NCBI GenBank assembly: GCA_017623675.1
Contig: JAGAOO010000036.1
Coordinates: 62,001 to 126,000, forward strand
Source of the DNA: Lachnospiraceae bacterium
GTDB taxonomy: Bacteria > Bacillota > Clostridia > Lachnospirales > Lachnospiraceae
DNA length: 64,000 bases
Direction: 5' to 3'
The notes under the pieces were generated by a model. The model did not search any database and had not been told where the DNA came from. It saw only the letters and a program-made list of their open reading frames with translations. Below, in pieces: positions 54,365 through 62,943 of this stretch (its first letter is position 1; every line of letters starts with the position of its first letter). A program made the translations under genes and the position numbers.

Positions 54365-56161
54365 TTAATTATCTCCTTCTAAAGAATTCGGTGCTACAGA
54401 ATTCCCTGTCGGCTCTGACGCTCCCGTATTCCCGGATGTTCCTGTATCCCCTGATGCTCCTGTATTGTCCGATGCCCCGGTAGATTCGGAAGAATTCTCA
54501 CTGTTTTCCGAACTGTTTTCTTCCGAACTGCTTTCCGAAGAACCTGTACTAACTTTCAAGATAACAGAATCACCCTTTTGAAGCACTGTACCTTCTGCAA
54601 CACTTTGAGCGAACACTACGCCGGCCGCAACAGAATTATTCGCTTCCGAATTAATAATAACTGTCAATCCCAATGCCTCCAGCTTTGTCTTTGCTTCCGT
54701 CTGGGATAATCCCACTACATTCACCATAGTTTTCGGGGCCATGCCCTTACTAATTACCACTTCCACCGTTGACTGCTCATCCACCTGGGTGTCAGCAGGA
54801 ACACTCTGAGACACAACACTTCCTGACGGAACTGTATCCGAATAGTCTTCTGTAATTGTATATTTCAAGCTTACTCGCTCCAATGCTGCTTTTGCCTGCT
54901 CCAACGTCATTCCGGAAAGATTTGGAACTGTTGTGATTGCATATGTACCAATGCTTTCCAGATTTCTTCCATATTTATAATCTACATAGCAGATATTCAT
55001 GTCCACATTTCCACTGATACCGGCCACATGTCCGGTAGAAGTATACTGCCACATCTGATAAGAGCCACTGTAATTGGTCCGTGGCATATCTGCATAATGT
55101 GCTACCCACACATTATAAGAGCCATGTCCTGCAAACCGATTCTGCAGATAGCTCTTGCTTCCATATACCATTGGCTTATATCCGGCCGATGCAATCACCG
55201 AGCAGAAGGCAGAAGCAATCTGCGTACGAAGCTCCGGCGAATTGCCATTGGCACGCCCCGGTGTGCTGCCATCATACCAGGTATCCTCTAAGTCAATGAT
55301 AACCGGATATGTAAGCGGAACCCCTTCCCGACGAATCAATGTTAATACTGCATATGCTTCTTCCTGTGCCTCCTCAACACTGATTGCCTGAGAGAAATAA
55401 TACACCCCAACATCAATTCCCGCATTGTACGCACCGTGAATATTCCGTGCAAATGTAGGGTCCTCTGCCAGTACACCGGTTCCGGAACCACGATACCCTG
55501 CACGGATGATTGCAAAATCGATACCATCTGCTTTCACTGCCGACCAGTTAATAGAACCCTGCCAACGTGAAACATCTATCCCGCAATAAGAAGCCTGTGC
55601 ACCTTTATCATTGAAATAATAATGTCTTCCGCCAATAACCTGATCTCCACGTACCCGTCTGCCTTCTGCAGTATAGTAATATCGATTTCCTGATATTGTT
55701 GCCCAGCCCGGTGTTCCATTCCAGCTGCTGTCAATATCCGTGGTCTGCTCCTGCGTCGGAGCAGTATCTGCCGGTTTTACAGATGGCTCTCTGGAAATCA
55801 TTGCATCCTCTTTTTTCTGTTCCTCTACACTCAGAATCTCGGATTCAACTACAACTTCTTCTACTGAAAAGCCTTCTTCCGGGATATTACATGCCAACAA
55901 TGCTGCTTCCATATCATTCATCATCAGAATCTGGCTGTAATTGGCATGTTTTGCAGAAAAATCTAATTCCTCAAATGCCTGTTTTGCTCTTGCCGATTCA
56001 TATTGTTCAGCTGTCTGATACACCATTGCCTGTTGCGTCTTCTGCTGATAATGCACGACACCTGCTGTTGCGGTTCCCGCAACACCCAGCCCAATTACAC
56101 CAATTCCAACCTTTAACCAAATTGTATTCTGAATATTGCGCCATATATTCTTAAGTGCCAT
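54365..56161 (-). CDS. GH25 muramidase with two PASTA domains
   Basis: 598 residues. One membrane helix (VGIGVIGLGVAGTATAGVV, residues 18-36), an acidic stalk to about 150, a short aromatic cell-wall-binding-like segment (GNRYYYTAEGRRVRGDQVIG, HYYFNDKGAQ) to 192, and the GH25 domain about 194-395 with CGIDVSRWQGSINWSAVK, VYYFSQAIS, and YPVIIDLEDTWYDG. Two PASTA domains follow (about 410-475 and 476-543: TVPNLSGMTLEQAKAALERV; MVNVVGLSQTEAKTKLEALG), which bind peptidoglycan stems, then a Ser/Gly/Thr/Glu-rich tail. The architecture fits a muramidase held near the septum or nascent wall. Tandem with the shorter GH25 gene, probably by duplication of the catalytic part. Confidence 0.9.
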   Translation of the reverse strand: MALKNIWRNIQNTIWLKVGIGVIGLGVAGTATAGVVHYQQKTQQAMVYQTAEQYESARAKQAFEELDFSAKHANYSQILMMNDMEAALLACNIPEEGFSVEEVVVESEILSVEEQKKEDAMISREPSVKPADTAPTQEQTTDIDSSWNGTPGWATISGNRYYYTAEGRRVRGDQVIGGRHYYFNDKGAQASYCGIDVSRWQGSINWSAVKADGIDFAIIRAGYRGSGTGVLAEDPTFARNIHGAYNAGIDVGVYYFSQAISVEEAQEEAYAVLTLIRREGVPLTYPVIIDLEDTWYDGSTPGRANGNSPELRTQIASAFCSVIASAGYKPMVYGSKSYLQNRFAGHGSYNVWVAHYADMPRTNYSGSYQMWQYTSTGHVAGISGNVDMNICYVDYKYGRNLESIGTYAITTVPNLSGMTLEQAKAALERVSLKYTITEDYSDTVPSGSVVSQSVPADTQVDEQSTVEVVISKGMAPKTMVNVVGLSQTEAKTKLEALGLTVIINSEANNSVAAGVVFAQSVAEGTVLQKGDSVILKVSTGSSESSSEENSSENSENSSESTGASDNTGASGDTGTSGNTGASEPTGNSVAPNSLEGDN

Positions 56162-56218
56162 AATTCTACCTCTGTTCTTCTGTCGTTCTATATAACTGTC
56201 CTTCTATATAAAGAACAA

Positions 56219-57178
56219 CTATCTTCTACTTCTCTCTTTCGGATCGTCCGTATAGTAATTCAACCATTTCAGCAAATCCTTGTATACCAGTTTTTTATCC
56301 AAATCATGAAGAAGTTCATGCCGGCTGTCTTTATAGATTCGAATTCGACAGTCCAGTCCTAATGCTTTATATTTCCTGTATAACCGCTTTGGTCCTTTCC
56401 CAAAGTCTCCCACCGGGTCTTTATCCCCTGCCATCAATAAAATCGGCATTTCTTTATCTAAGCGCTCTAAATTCTTCCTGCTATTTGATTCTAAAAGTGC
56501 CGTCATCATATCCCGATATGCTCCGACGGTGAAAATGAAATTACATTCCGGGGTTGCGTTATATTTATCAACTTCTTCCCTGTCTCTGGACAGCCAGCTG
56601 TTTCTAATATCTTCTTCCTTAAAATGCTTATCAAATCCTCCGAATGCCAAATCATTCATAAAACTGCTTCGATAACGATAGCCGTCCTTTTTCACCAATG
56701 CAATTCCATTGCATAACAGCTTTCCTGACATAGCCGTCGCTGTATTCTTGTACATGGTTCCCAAGAGAATCATACCATCCACACTGTCCGGAAATCGTTC
56801 CACGAATTCCCGTACCATTAACGAGCCAAAGCTATGACCCAATATATAATATGGGATTCCCGGATAAGCCCGTTTCGCCAGTCCTTGCAACAAAACCATA
56901 TCTGAAAGTAATTTCCAATTACCATTATGATCTCCGAAATAACCAAAACAATGGTTATTGACAACTGACTTTCCATGCCCCAGAGTATCTGCACCATATA
57001 CCACATAACCCTGTTCACACAAAAACTGTGCCAATTCCTCATATCGTTCAATATATTCCACCATACCATGGCAGATATGCACAACTGCCTTTGGCTTTCC
57101 CTCCGGCTTCCAGCAATACCCATGGATCGTTGTCACTTCATCTGCCGATTTGAAACTTAACTCTTCCACGAAAGCCAT
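56219..57178 (-). CDS. Alpha/beta hydrolase (monoacylglycerol lipase/lysophospholipase-like)
   Basis: 319 residues, serine hydrolase fold. Motifs: VVHICHGMVEYIERYEELA near residue 31 (oxyanion loop), YVVYGADTLGHGKSV near 54, the nucleophile elbow YILGHSFGSLMVREFV near 110, the acid in ILLMAGDKDPVGDFGKG near 243, and the histidine in YKDSRHELLHD near 285. No signal peptide, so cytosolic. The HG/GHGKS pattern is that of monoacylglycerol lipase-like (Hydrolase_4) enzymes. It is 27 bp after the LCP gene and 57 bp before the GH25 genes; a role in membrane lipid turnover is inferred. Confidence 0.82.
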   Translation of the reverse strand: MAFVEELSFKSADEVTTIHGYCWKPEGKPKAVVHICHGMVEYIERYEELAQFLCEQGYVVYGADTLGHGKSVVNNHCFGYFGDHNGNWKLLSDMVLLQGLAKRAYPGIPYYILGHSFGSLMVREFVERFPDSVDGMILLGTMYKNTATAMSGKLLCNGIALVKKDGYRYRSSFMNDLAFGGFDKHFKEEDIRNSWLSRDREEVDKYNATPECNFIFTVGAYRDMMTALLESNSRKNLERLDKEMPILLMAGDKDPVGDFGKGPKRLYRKYKALGLDCRIRIYKDSRHELLHDLDKKLVYKDLLKWLNYYTDDPKERSRR

Positions 57179-57205
57179 AATTCCAACACTCCTTCATAAC
57201 ACTTA

Positions 57206-58765
57206 CTAGTTAAATCCACCTCTGAACTCCGGATCATCCGGTGGATAGGTATAGGTATTATTCTGAATCTGATTACTAATTCGAATTACTTCATCGGAAG
57301 GATAATAGATTTCTCTTTCATCCACCTCTTCACTGCTTGCAGAAGCTGTATCATTTGAGGAATTCTCAGTCGCCATATCGCTATCCGTCGTATCACCGGC
57401 TGCATCACCTGTCTCCGTTGACCCGGCACTGCCACCAATTGGTTCAATCCTTGCATCAAACAAGAATTCATGCAGCAATGCCACATTGTTCTCCAGATTA
57501 GCCGGAACATCCATAGATAAATCCATTCCTACCGTCTCATCATATGCATTTGTCATACGATATACGAACGGAAATCCCTGATTCTCCGTTAACTCGTATT
57601 CAAATACATTTGACATCAAAGCAAGTAATTGCTTTTTGCTTAAGCTGGTTGAAATCTCCGGCAGAACATCATCTAATATAGAATTTAATGTTGCCAAATC
57701 AGATTGCTTTGCTTTGTCCAAAATTGCTGCCAGAACCTCTCTTTGCCGTTCAGAACGCTCAATATCTCCATTACCTACATCCCGAATCCGGCAATAGGTT
57801 ACTGCCTGTAATCCATCCAGTGTCACCATTCCGGTACTATACACCGGTGTATAACTCATCCCGGCAATTTGAGCTGTTTCCGGTAAAAACACATTCACAG
57901 ACTGGCGTTCTGCTTCCGTAACCTCTACTGTAATTCCACCCAAGTCATTGACTACATCCGTTAAGGATGCAAAGTTAACCGTTACATATTCCGTAATCTG
58001 CAAATCCAAGTTCTTATTCAAAGTTGCAATTGATGCCTTTGGCCCTCCGTAGGCATAAGCATGGGTAATCTTCGTATACAAATCATCACACTTACCATTC
58101 GGATTCTCCAATTCCAGATAACAATCCCGATAGACAGAAACCAATCGTACCTCTTTCGTTTTATTATTAATGCTTGCAATAATAATGGTATCGCTCCGGT
58201 TACCGGTATCCGTGGTTACATCTCTGGCATCCAGGCCGAACAACGCAATTGTGGTATATTCATCCGTCTTTTCCTCTAAACCGTCATTGATACCCAACTC
58301 TTCCACATCAATATCAGTATAATCCAATTCATTCAGTTTACTATTAGCATAAAAGATTGCATACCCTAAAAGCAACAGGAAAAAGATGACAACTTCCCCT
58401 CCCAGTACAGCCCATAACCGTTTTATTTTCCGCTTATACGCCATTGCTTTTTTTGATACTTTATTCTCCCTCTGTTTCATTCCTAATTGTTCCTCTCTTT
58501 GTTGCGTTCCTCTTTGTTCTCTTTCGCTCCACTGTTCCTGTCTTCGTTGTTCCTCTCTCCTCTGAATCTCTGCTTTCGTCCGCCGTTCTTCTTCTATCTG
58601 TCGTTCCCTGACCTTACTGTTCACTGTTACATCAGACCCGGGCATTCTTAACCCGGCAGATGTATTCCGCATTCTCTGTCGCTCTTCATCTACGGTTCTT
58701 CTGGTTGGAGGAATCTGCGGTCCTCTCTGAACGTTTCCCCGGTTTCTTCTATCATTATCTTCCAT
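57206..58765 (-). CDS. LytR-CpsA-Psr (LCP) family wall-polymer ligase
   Basis: LCP enzymes move undecaprenyl-phosphate-linked polymers onto peptidoglycan outside the membrane. 519 residues: a 110-residue cytoplasmic N-terminus, very rich in Arg/Glu/Gln (EERRTKAEIQRREEQRRQEQ), one membrane helix (LWAVLGGEVVIFFLLLLGYAIFY, about 117-139), then the LCP domain about 165-395 with TIALFGLDARD, NRSDTIIIASINNKTKEVRLVSVYRD near 188, HAYAYGGPKASIATLNKNL near 239, and YCRIRDVGNGDIERSERQREVL near 325, whose Arg residues contact the pyrophosphate. The last 90 residues are Ser/Thr/Asp-rich. First gene of LCP-hydrolase-GH25-GH25. Confidence 0.9.
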   Translation of the reverse strand: MEDNDRRNRGNVQRGPQIPPTRRTVDEERQRMRNTSAGLRMPGSDVTVNSKVRERQIEEERRTKAEIQRREEQRRQEQWSEREQRGTQQREEQLGMKQRENKVSKKAMAYKRKIKRLWAVLGGEVVIFFLLLLGYAIFYANSKLNELDYTDIDVEELGINDGLEEKTDEYTTIALFGLDARDVTTDTGNRSDTIIIASINNKTKEVRLVSVYRDCYLELENPNGKCDDLYTKITHAYAYGGPKASIATLNKNLDLQITEYVTVNFASLTDVVNDLGGITVEVTEAERQSVNVFLPETAQIAGMSYTPVYSTGMVTLDGLQAVTYCRIRDVGNGDIERSERQREVLAAILDKAKQSDLATLNSILDDVLPEISTSLSKKQLLALMSNVFEYELTENQGFPFVYRMTNAYDETVGMDLSMDVPANLENNVALLHEFLFDARIEPIGGSAGSTETGDAAGDTTDSDMATENSSNDTASASSEEVDEREIYYPSDEVIRISNQIQNNTYTYPPDDPEFRGGFN

Positions 58766-58971
58766 ATTTTATTCCTTTTCTTCATTACTATTCTCTATTT
58801 CATTTTCACAATTCGACTATCTGAACATTCACATTGCTACTATTATATTCGTAAAATGTTTCAAAAATGTTACAAAATGTGACACAGTAAATAATACCAA
58901 ATCATATACAAAAGTACAATATCTCAAATTGTGAATATTTCTTAACTTTTTATGACTATTTACACATGACA

Positions 58972-59015
58972 AAAATGCTCTTGCCAAAATTATTACAATT
59001 TAGCAAAAGCATTTT
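58972..59015 (-). terminator. Terminator of glmS
   Basis: AAAATGCTCTTGC (58972-58984) pairs with GCAAAAGCATTTT (59003-59015), one mismatch; the minus strand continues into TTTTTGTC. It lies 13 bp after the glmS stop. Confidence 0.8.
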
Positions 59016-59027
59016 CATGATGAATCC

Positions 59028-60854
59028 TTATTCTACTGTTACGGATTTTGCCAGATTCCTTGGTTTATCCACATCCAAGCCCTTGGCTACCGATACATAA
59101 TACCCGAATAATTGCAGCGGAATGACGGATAAGGAGGTCGCAAAGCATGGATCTGTATGGGGAATCTCCACCACAAAATCTCCAACTTCTTTCATACCCT
59201 GATTATCTTCACTGACTAAGGCAAATACATAAGCCCCTCTAGTCTTTACCTCCACTGTGTTACTAATCATTTTTTCATATAAATCCGGCTGCGTAGATAC
59301 AGCGACTGTCAGAATACCATCTTCAATTAAGGAAATGGTTCCATGCTTCAATTCCCCTGCAGCATAAGCCTCTGAATGAATATAAGAAATCTCCTTTAAT
59401 TTCAAAGAGCCCTCCATGGAAGCTGCATAATCCACTCCACGTCCAATGAAGAATATATGTTCCGCATTGGCATATTTGGAAGCAAACCACTGGATTTTCT
59501 CTTTATCACCTAAAATCTGCTGAATCTTTTCCGGTAACAACCGTAATTCCTTTACTTTTTCCTCATATTCTTCTTCTGTTAATGTATTTCGAACCTCTCC
59601 GAACAGAATTCCTAACATATAGATTGCAGTTAATTGGGTACTATATGCTTTGGTGGTTGCTACCGAGATTTCCGGTCCTGCCCAAGTATACATCACATTA
59701 TCCGCTTCTCTGGCAATGGTACTGCCCACGACATTCACAATTCCCAGTACCTTCGCTCCCAGACTCTGTGCCATACGGAGTGCTGCCAGTGAATCTGCTG
59801 TTTCTCCGGACTGGCTGATAATAATTACCATGGAATTCGGTTCCAGAATCGGATCACGGTACCGGAATTCCGATGCCAAATCCACTTCCACCGGAATACG
59901 TGTCATTTTTTCCAGCACATATTTTCCTACCATTCCCACATGGTATGCCGAACCGCATCCGATGATGTAGATTCTCCGAATTTCCTTAATCTCCTCCGGT
60001 GTCATGTTCAATTCATCAATGACAATCCTGCCATCCTTGATACGAGGACTGATTGTGGATTCTACCGCCCTTGGCTGCTCATAAATCTCCTTTAACATGA
60101 AATGCTCATAGCCGCCTTTTTCTGCTGCTTCCACATCCCATTCCACAGTCACCTGCTCTTTAATAATTTCCTCACAATCCTGATTGTAAAAATGTACCTC
60201 ATGCATGGAAAGTTCTGCTAATTCATAGTTATCAATATAATACACATCTCTGGTATATTTTAAAATTGCCGGTACATCCGATGCAATATAATTCCCCTGT
60301 TCTGAAACTCCAACAATCAATGGAGAATCTTTACGAACCGCAAATACCTTTCCCGGATGATCCTGAAACATAATGCCAAATGCATAGGAACCAATCACCC
60401 GATGTAACACCTTAAATATCGCTTCCTTCGGATCTCCTTTATAATAATAATCCAGCAAATGAGCAATTACTTCTGTATCCGTCTCTGAACAAAACTCATA
60501 TCCTTTGGAAATCAGCTTCTCCCGTAATGGCTGATAATTCTCAATGATACCGTTATGTACCACTGTAATGGAATGAGACTGGTTATAGTGGGGATGTGCA
60601 TTGGTCACAGAAGGCTCTCCGTGGGTTGCCCAACGGGTATGACCAATTCCAATATATCCTTTTAACCCGGCACCATCCTGAGTTAAGTCCCGTAACGCCT
60701 GTAAACGTCCTTTTGCTTTTACAACATTAATTTTTTCTCCATCAAATACTGCAACCCCGGCAGAATCGTATCCCCGGTATTCCAGTTTCGACAATCCATC
60801 TAATAAAATAGGTGCTGCCTGTGACTCACCTACATATCCTACAATGCCACACAT
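59028..60854 (-). CDS. glmS: Glutamine-fructose-6-phosphate aminotransferase
   Basis: Makes glucosamine 6-phosphate, the first step towards UDP-GlcNAc for peptidoglycan. 608 residues, standard. The N-terminal nucleophile glutaminase domain starts MCGIVGYVGESQAAPILLDG, with HTRWATHGEPSVTNAHPH near 72 and VVHNGIIENYQPLRE near 93. Two SIS isomerase domains follow (IIGCGSAYHVGMVGKYVLEK near 294; FFIGRGVDYAASMEGSLKLKE near 467). The C-terminus KPRNLAKSVTVE is invariant in the family. AAGGAGG precedes the ATG. I see no glmS ribozyme in the 190-bp upstream gap. Confidence 0.96.
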   Translation of the reverse strand: MCGIVGYVGESQAAPILLDGLSKLEYRGYDSAGVAVFDGEKINVVKAKGRLQALRDLTQDGAGLKGYIGIGHTRWATHGEPSVTNAHPHYNQSHSITVVHNGIIENYQPLREKLISKGYEFCSETDTEVIAHLLDYYYKGDPKEAIFKVLHRVIGSYAFGIMFQDHPGKVFAVRKDSPLIVGVSEQGNYIASDVPAILKYTRDVYYIDNYELAELSMHEVHFYNQDCEEIIKEQVTVEWDVEAAEKGGYEHFMLKEIYEQPRAVESTISPRIKDGRIVIDELNMTPEEIKEIRRIYIIGCGSAYHVGMVGKYVLEKMTRIPVEVDLASEFRYRDPILEPNSMVIIISQSGETADSLAALRMAQSLGAKVLGIVNVVGSTIAREADNVMYTWAGPEISVATTKAYSTQLTAIYMLGILFGEVRNTLTEEEYEEKVKELRLLPEKIQQILGDKEKIQWFASKYANAEHIFFIGRGVDYAASMEGSLKLKEISYIHSEAYAAGELKHGTISLIEDGILTVAVSTQPDLYEKMISNTVEVKTRGAYVFALVSEDNQGMKEVGDFVVEIPHTDPCFATSLSVIPLQLFGYYVSVAKGLDVDKPRNLAKSVTVE

Positions 60855-60992
60855 ATTTCGTCCTCCTTATATGTCCCACATCTTTATGATCAATTACCAA
60901 TCCACTTCTTACTTAAATCATTATTTCAACACACTATAATATATGATAGGCAAATTCAAAATAATGATTGTATATACCTCTTCATTATAAGA

Positions 60993-61023
60993 ATAGGGAC
61001 CGTTTTTGTCAAACAGTCCCTAT
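60993..61023 (-). terminator. Terminator of the phosphoglucomutase gene
   Basis: ATAGGGAC (60993-61000) and GTCCCTAT (61016-61023) with inner GTTT/AAAC; minus strand continues TCTTATAATG. 21 bp after the stop. Confidence 0.8.
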
Positions 61024-61043
61024 ATCTTCCTTAATTATTCTAT

Positions 61044-62768
61044 TTACTGAACCTCTGCCATCAATGCATCTGTCAGTGCTGTCAGCTTCTCATTCGCATC
61101 TTCCAAACTGGTTCCTTTCACGCCCATATAGAACTTAATCTTTGGCTCGGTACCGGAAGGTCTTGCACAGCACCATGAATTGTTAGACAATTCCCAATAT
61201 AATACATTCGACTTTGGAAGTCCGGTGGAAGCAGTTTCCCCAGTCCTGCAATCGGTACGAATATCCTTCACATAATCCCGTACTGCCAAAACTTCTAATT
61301 CACCAAACTTCTTTGGCGGATTGTTCCGAAGCTTCTCCATAATTGCCTGAATCTGCTCTGCACCGTCAATGCCCTTCAAGGTAATGGTCTGTAAGCCTTC
61401 CTTGAAATAACCATATTTCTCATAAATATGAATCATCTGATCCCATAAGGTGATGTTGTTCTTCTTACACCATGCTGCAACCTCACATAACATCATAACT
61501 GCTACACAGGCATCTTTGTCTCTGGAATGCGTGCCGGCAAGACAGCCATAGCTTTCTTCCAAACCGAATACATATTCATAGGTATTGTTCTGTTCAAACA
61601 GCTTAATCTGTTCTCCAATGAACTTAAATCCGGTGAGAACCTCTATCAGCTTCACATTATAGTCTTCTGCAATTGGAAAGGTCATATTCGTTGTTACGAT
61701 AGTCGTTACCAACGCACCATTTGCCGGCAAAGTGCCTGTTGCTTTCCGTTCCCGCATAATATATTCACAAATCAGCATACCGGACATATTACCGGTAAAG
61801 CTTACGTACTCACCTGTCTTGGTATCCTTCGCATATACACCTAAGCGGTCTGCATCCGGATCAGTTGCCAATACGATATCTGCATCTACCTTCTTTGCTA
61901 ACTCTAATGCCAATGTAAATGCCTTCGGGTCCTCCGGATTCGGATAAGATACGGTTGGGAAATTACCATCCGGCTGTTCCTGCTCCGGTACTACATAAAC
62001 ATGTTCAAATCCTAATTCCTTCAATACCCGCTGTACCGGAACATTACCTGTACCATGTAATGGGGTATATACAATCTTGATATCTTTCGCTACTTCCTTA
62101 ATAATTTCCGGATGAATAATCTGCTTCTTCAAGGCTGCCATGTACTTGTCATCTACATCCGAACCAATCACATTATATAAGCCCTGCTCAACAGCTACAT
62201 CCTTATCCATTGTCAACACCTGATGGTAGTCCGTTACCTTTGCCACTTCTGCCAGGATATTCTTGTCATGTGGAGGGGTAATCTGTGCACCATCCTCCCA
62301 GTAAACCTTATAACCATTATATTCCGGTGGATTATGACTGGCAGTGATAACGATACCTGCAATACAGCCTAATTCCCGAACTGCAAAAGACAATTCCGGT
62401 GTTGGACGTAACGATGGGAATACATATGCCTTAATTCCGTTGGCATTCAGACACAAAGCAGCTACATCTGCAAACTCTGTAGACATACGACGGGAATCAT
62501 AAGCAATTGCTACACCCTTCTCTTCTCCCTTAGCAATCTTAATATAATTTGCCAGACCCTGAGTGGCTTTCCGTACCGTATAGATGTTCATTCGGTTGGT
62601 TCCGGCACCTAAGATACCACGCAGTCCACCGGTACCAAACTCTAATTCCTTATAGAAACGTTCCTTAATCTCATTGTCATCATCTTTAATCGCTGCTAAT
62701 TCAGCTTTCGTTGCATCATCAAAATAGGAATCCTCACACCATAATTTGTAATTATCCATATAATTCAT
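61044..62768 (-). CDS. pgcA: Alpha-phosphoglucomutase/phosphomannomutase (PgcA-like)
   Basis: Interconverts glucose 6-phosphate and glucose 1-phosphate (some members also mannose phosphates), supplying sugar nucleotides. Start set at ATG 62768 (MNYMDNYKLWCEDSYF), with AAAGGAGA upstream; 574 residues, typical of the Firmicutes PgcA group. Motifs: ELEFGTGGLRGILGAGTNRMN near 44, active phosphoserine in IAGIVITASHNPPEYNGYK near 142-158, metal-binding DIVLATDPDADRLGVYA near 306, sugar loop GLEESYGCLAGTHSRDKDA near 405, and phosphate loop CARPSGTEPKIKFYMG near 537. Divergent from manC. Confidence 0.93.
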   Translation of the reverse strand: MNYMDNYKLWCEDSYFDDATKAELAAIKDDDNEIKERFYKELEFGTGGLRGILGAGTNRMNIYTVRKATQGLANYIKIAKGEEKGVAIAYDSRRMSTEFADVAALCLNANGIKAYVFPSLRPTPELSFAVRELGCIAGIVITASHNPPEYNGYKVYWEDGAQITPPHDKNILAEVAKVTDYHQVLTMDKDVAVEQGLYNVIGSDVDDKYMAALKKQIIHPEIIKEVAKDIKIVYTPLHGTGNVPVQRVLKELGFEHVYVVPEQEQPDGNFPTVSYPNPEDPKAFTLALELAKKVDADIVLATDPDADRLGVYAKDTKTGEYVSFTGNMSGMLICEYIMRERKATGTLPANGALVTTIVTTNMTFPIAEDYNVKLIEVLTGFKFIGEQIKLFEQNNTYEYVFGLEESYGCLAGTHSRDKDACVAVMMLCEVAAWCKKNNITLWDQMIHIYEKYGYFKEGLQTITLKGIDGAEQIQAIMEKLRNNPPKKFGELEVLAVRDYVKDIRTDCRTGETASTGLPKSNVLYWELSNNSWCCARPSGTEPKIKFYMGVKGTSLEDANEKLTALTDALMAEVQ

Positions 62769-62884
62769 GTTATAATCTCCTTTCGATTCGAACCTTCTGA
62801 TAATTCTCCTGTATTTTACCATTAATTATGTAAAAAGGGAATAGGAATTTTCATTGAATATTTAGAAAATCAGAACACTTTTCC

Positions 62885-62913
62885 TTGTAATTTCGTTTAT
62901 AATATTATAAAAT
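62885..62913 (+). promoter_or_regulatory. Predicted promoter of manC
   Basis: TTGTAA (62885-62890), 17 bp, TAAAAT (62908-62913). An overlapping TATAAT at 62898-62903 lacks a good -35. Confidence 0.45.
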
Positions 62914-62943
62914 AGTAGAAACTATGCTTTAGGAGGAATGTAA

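Noticed and set aside
60855..61043. glmS ribozyme upstream of glmS
   Set aside because: The 190-bp gap lacks the conserved G-rich core expected of the ribozyme and is mostly A+T with the upstream gene's terminator. A covariance search would settle it.
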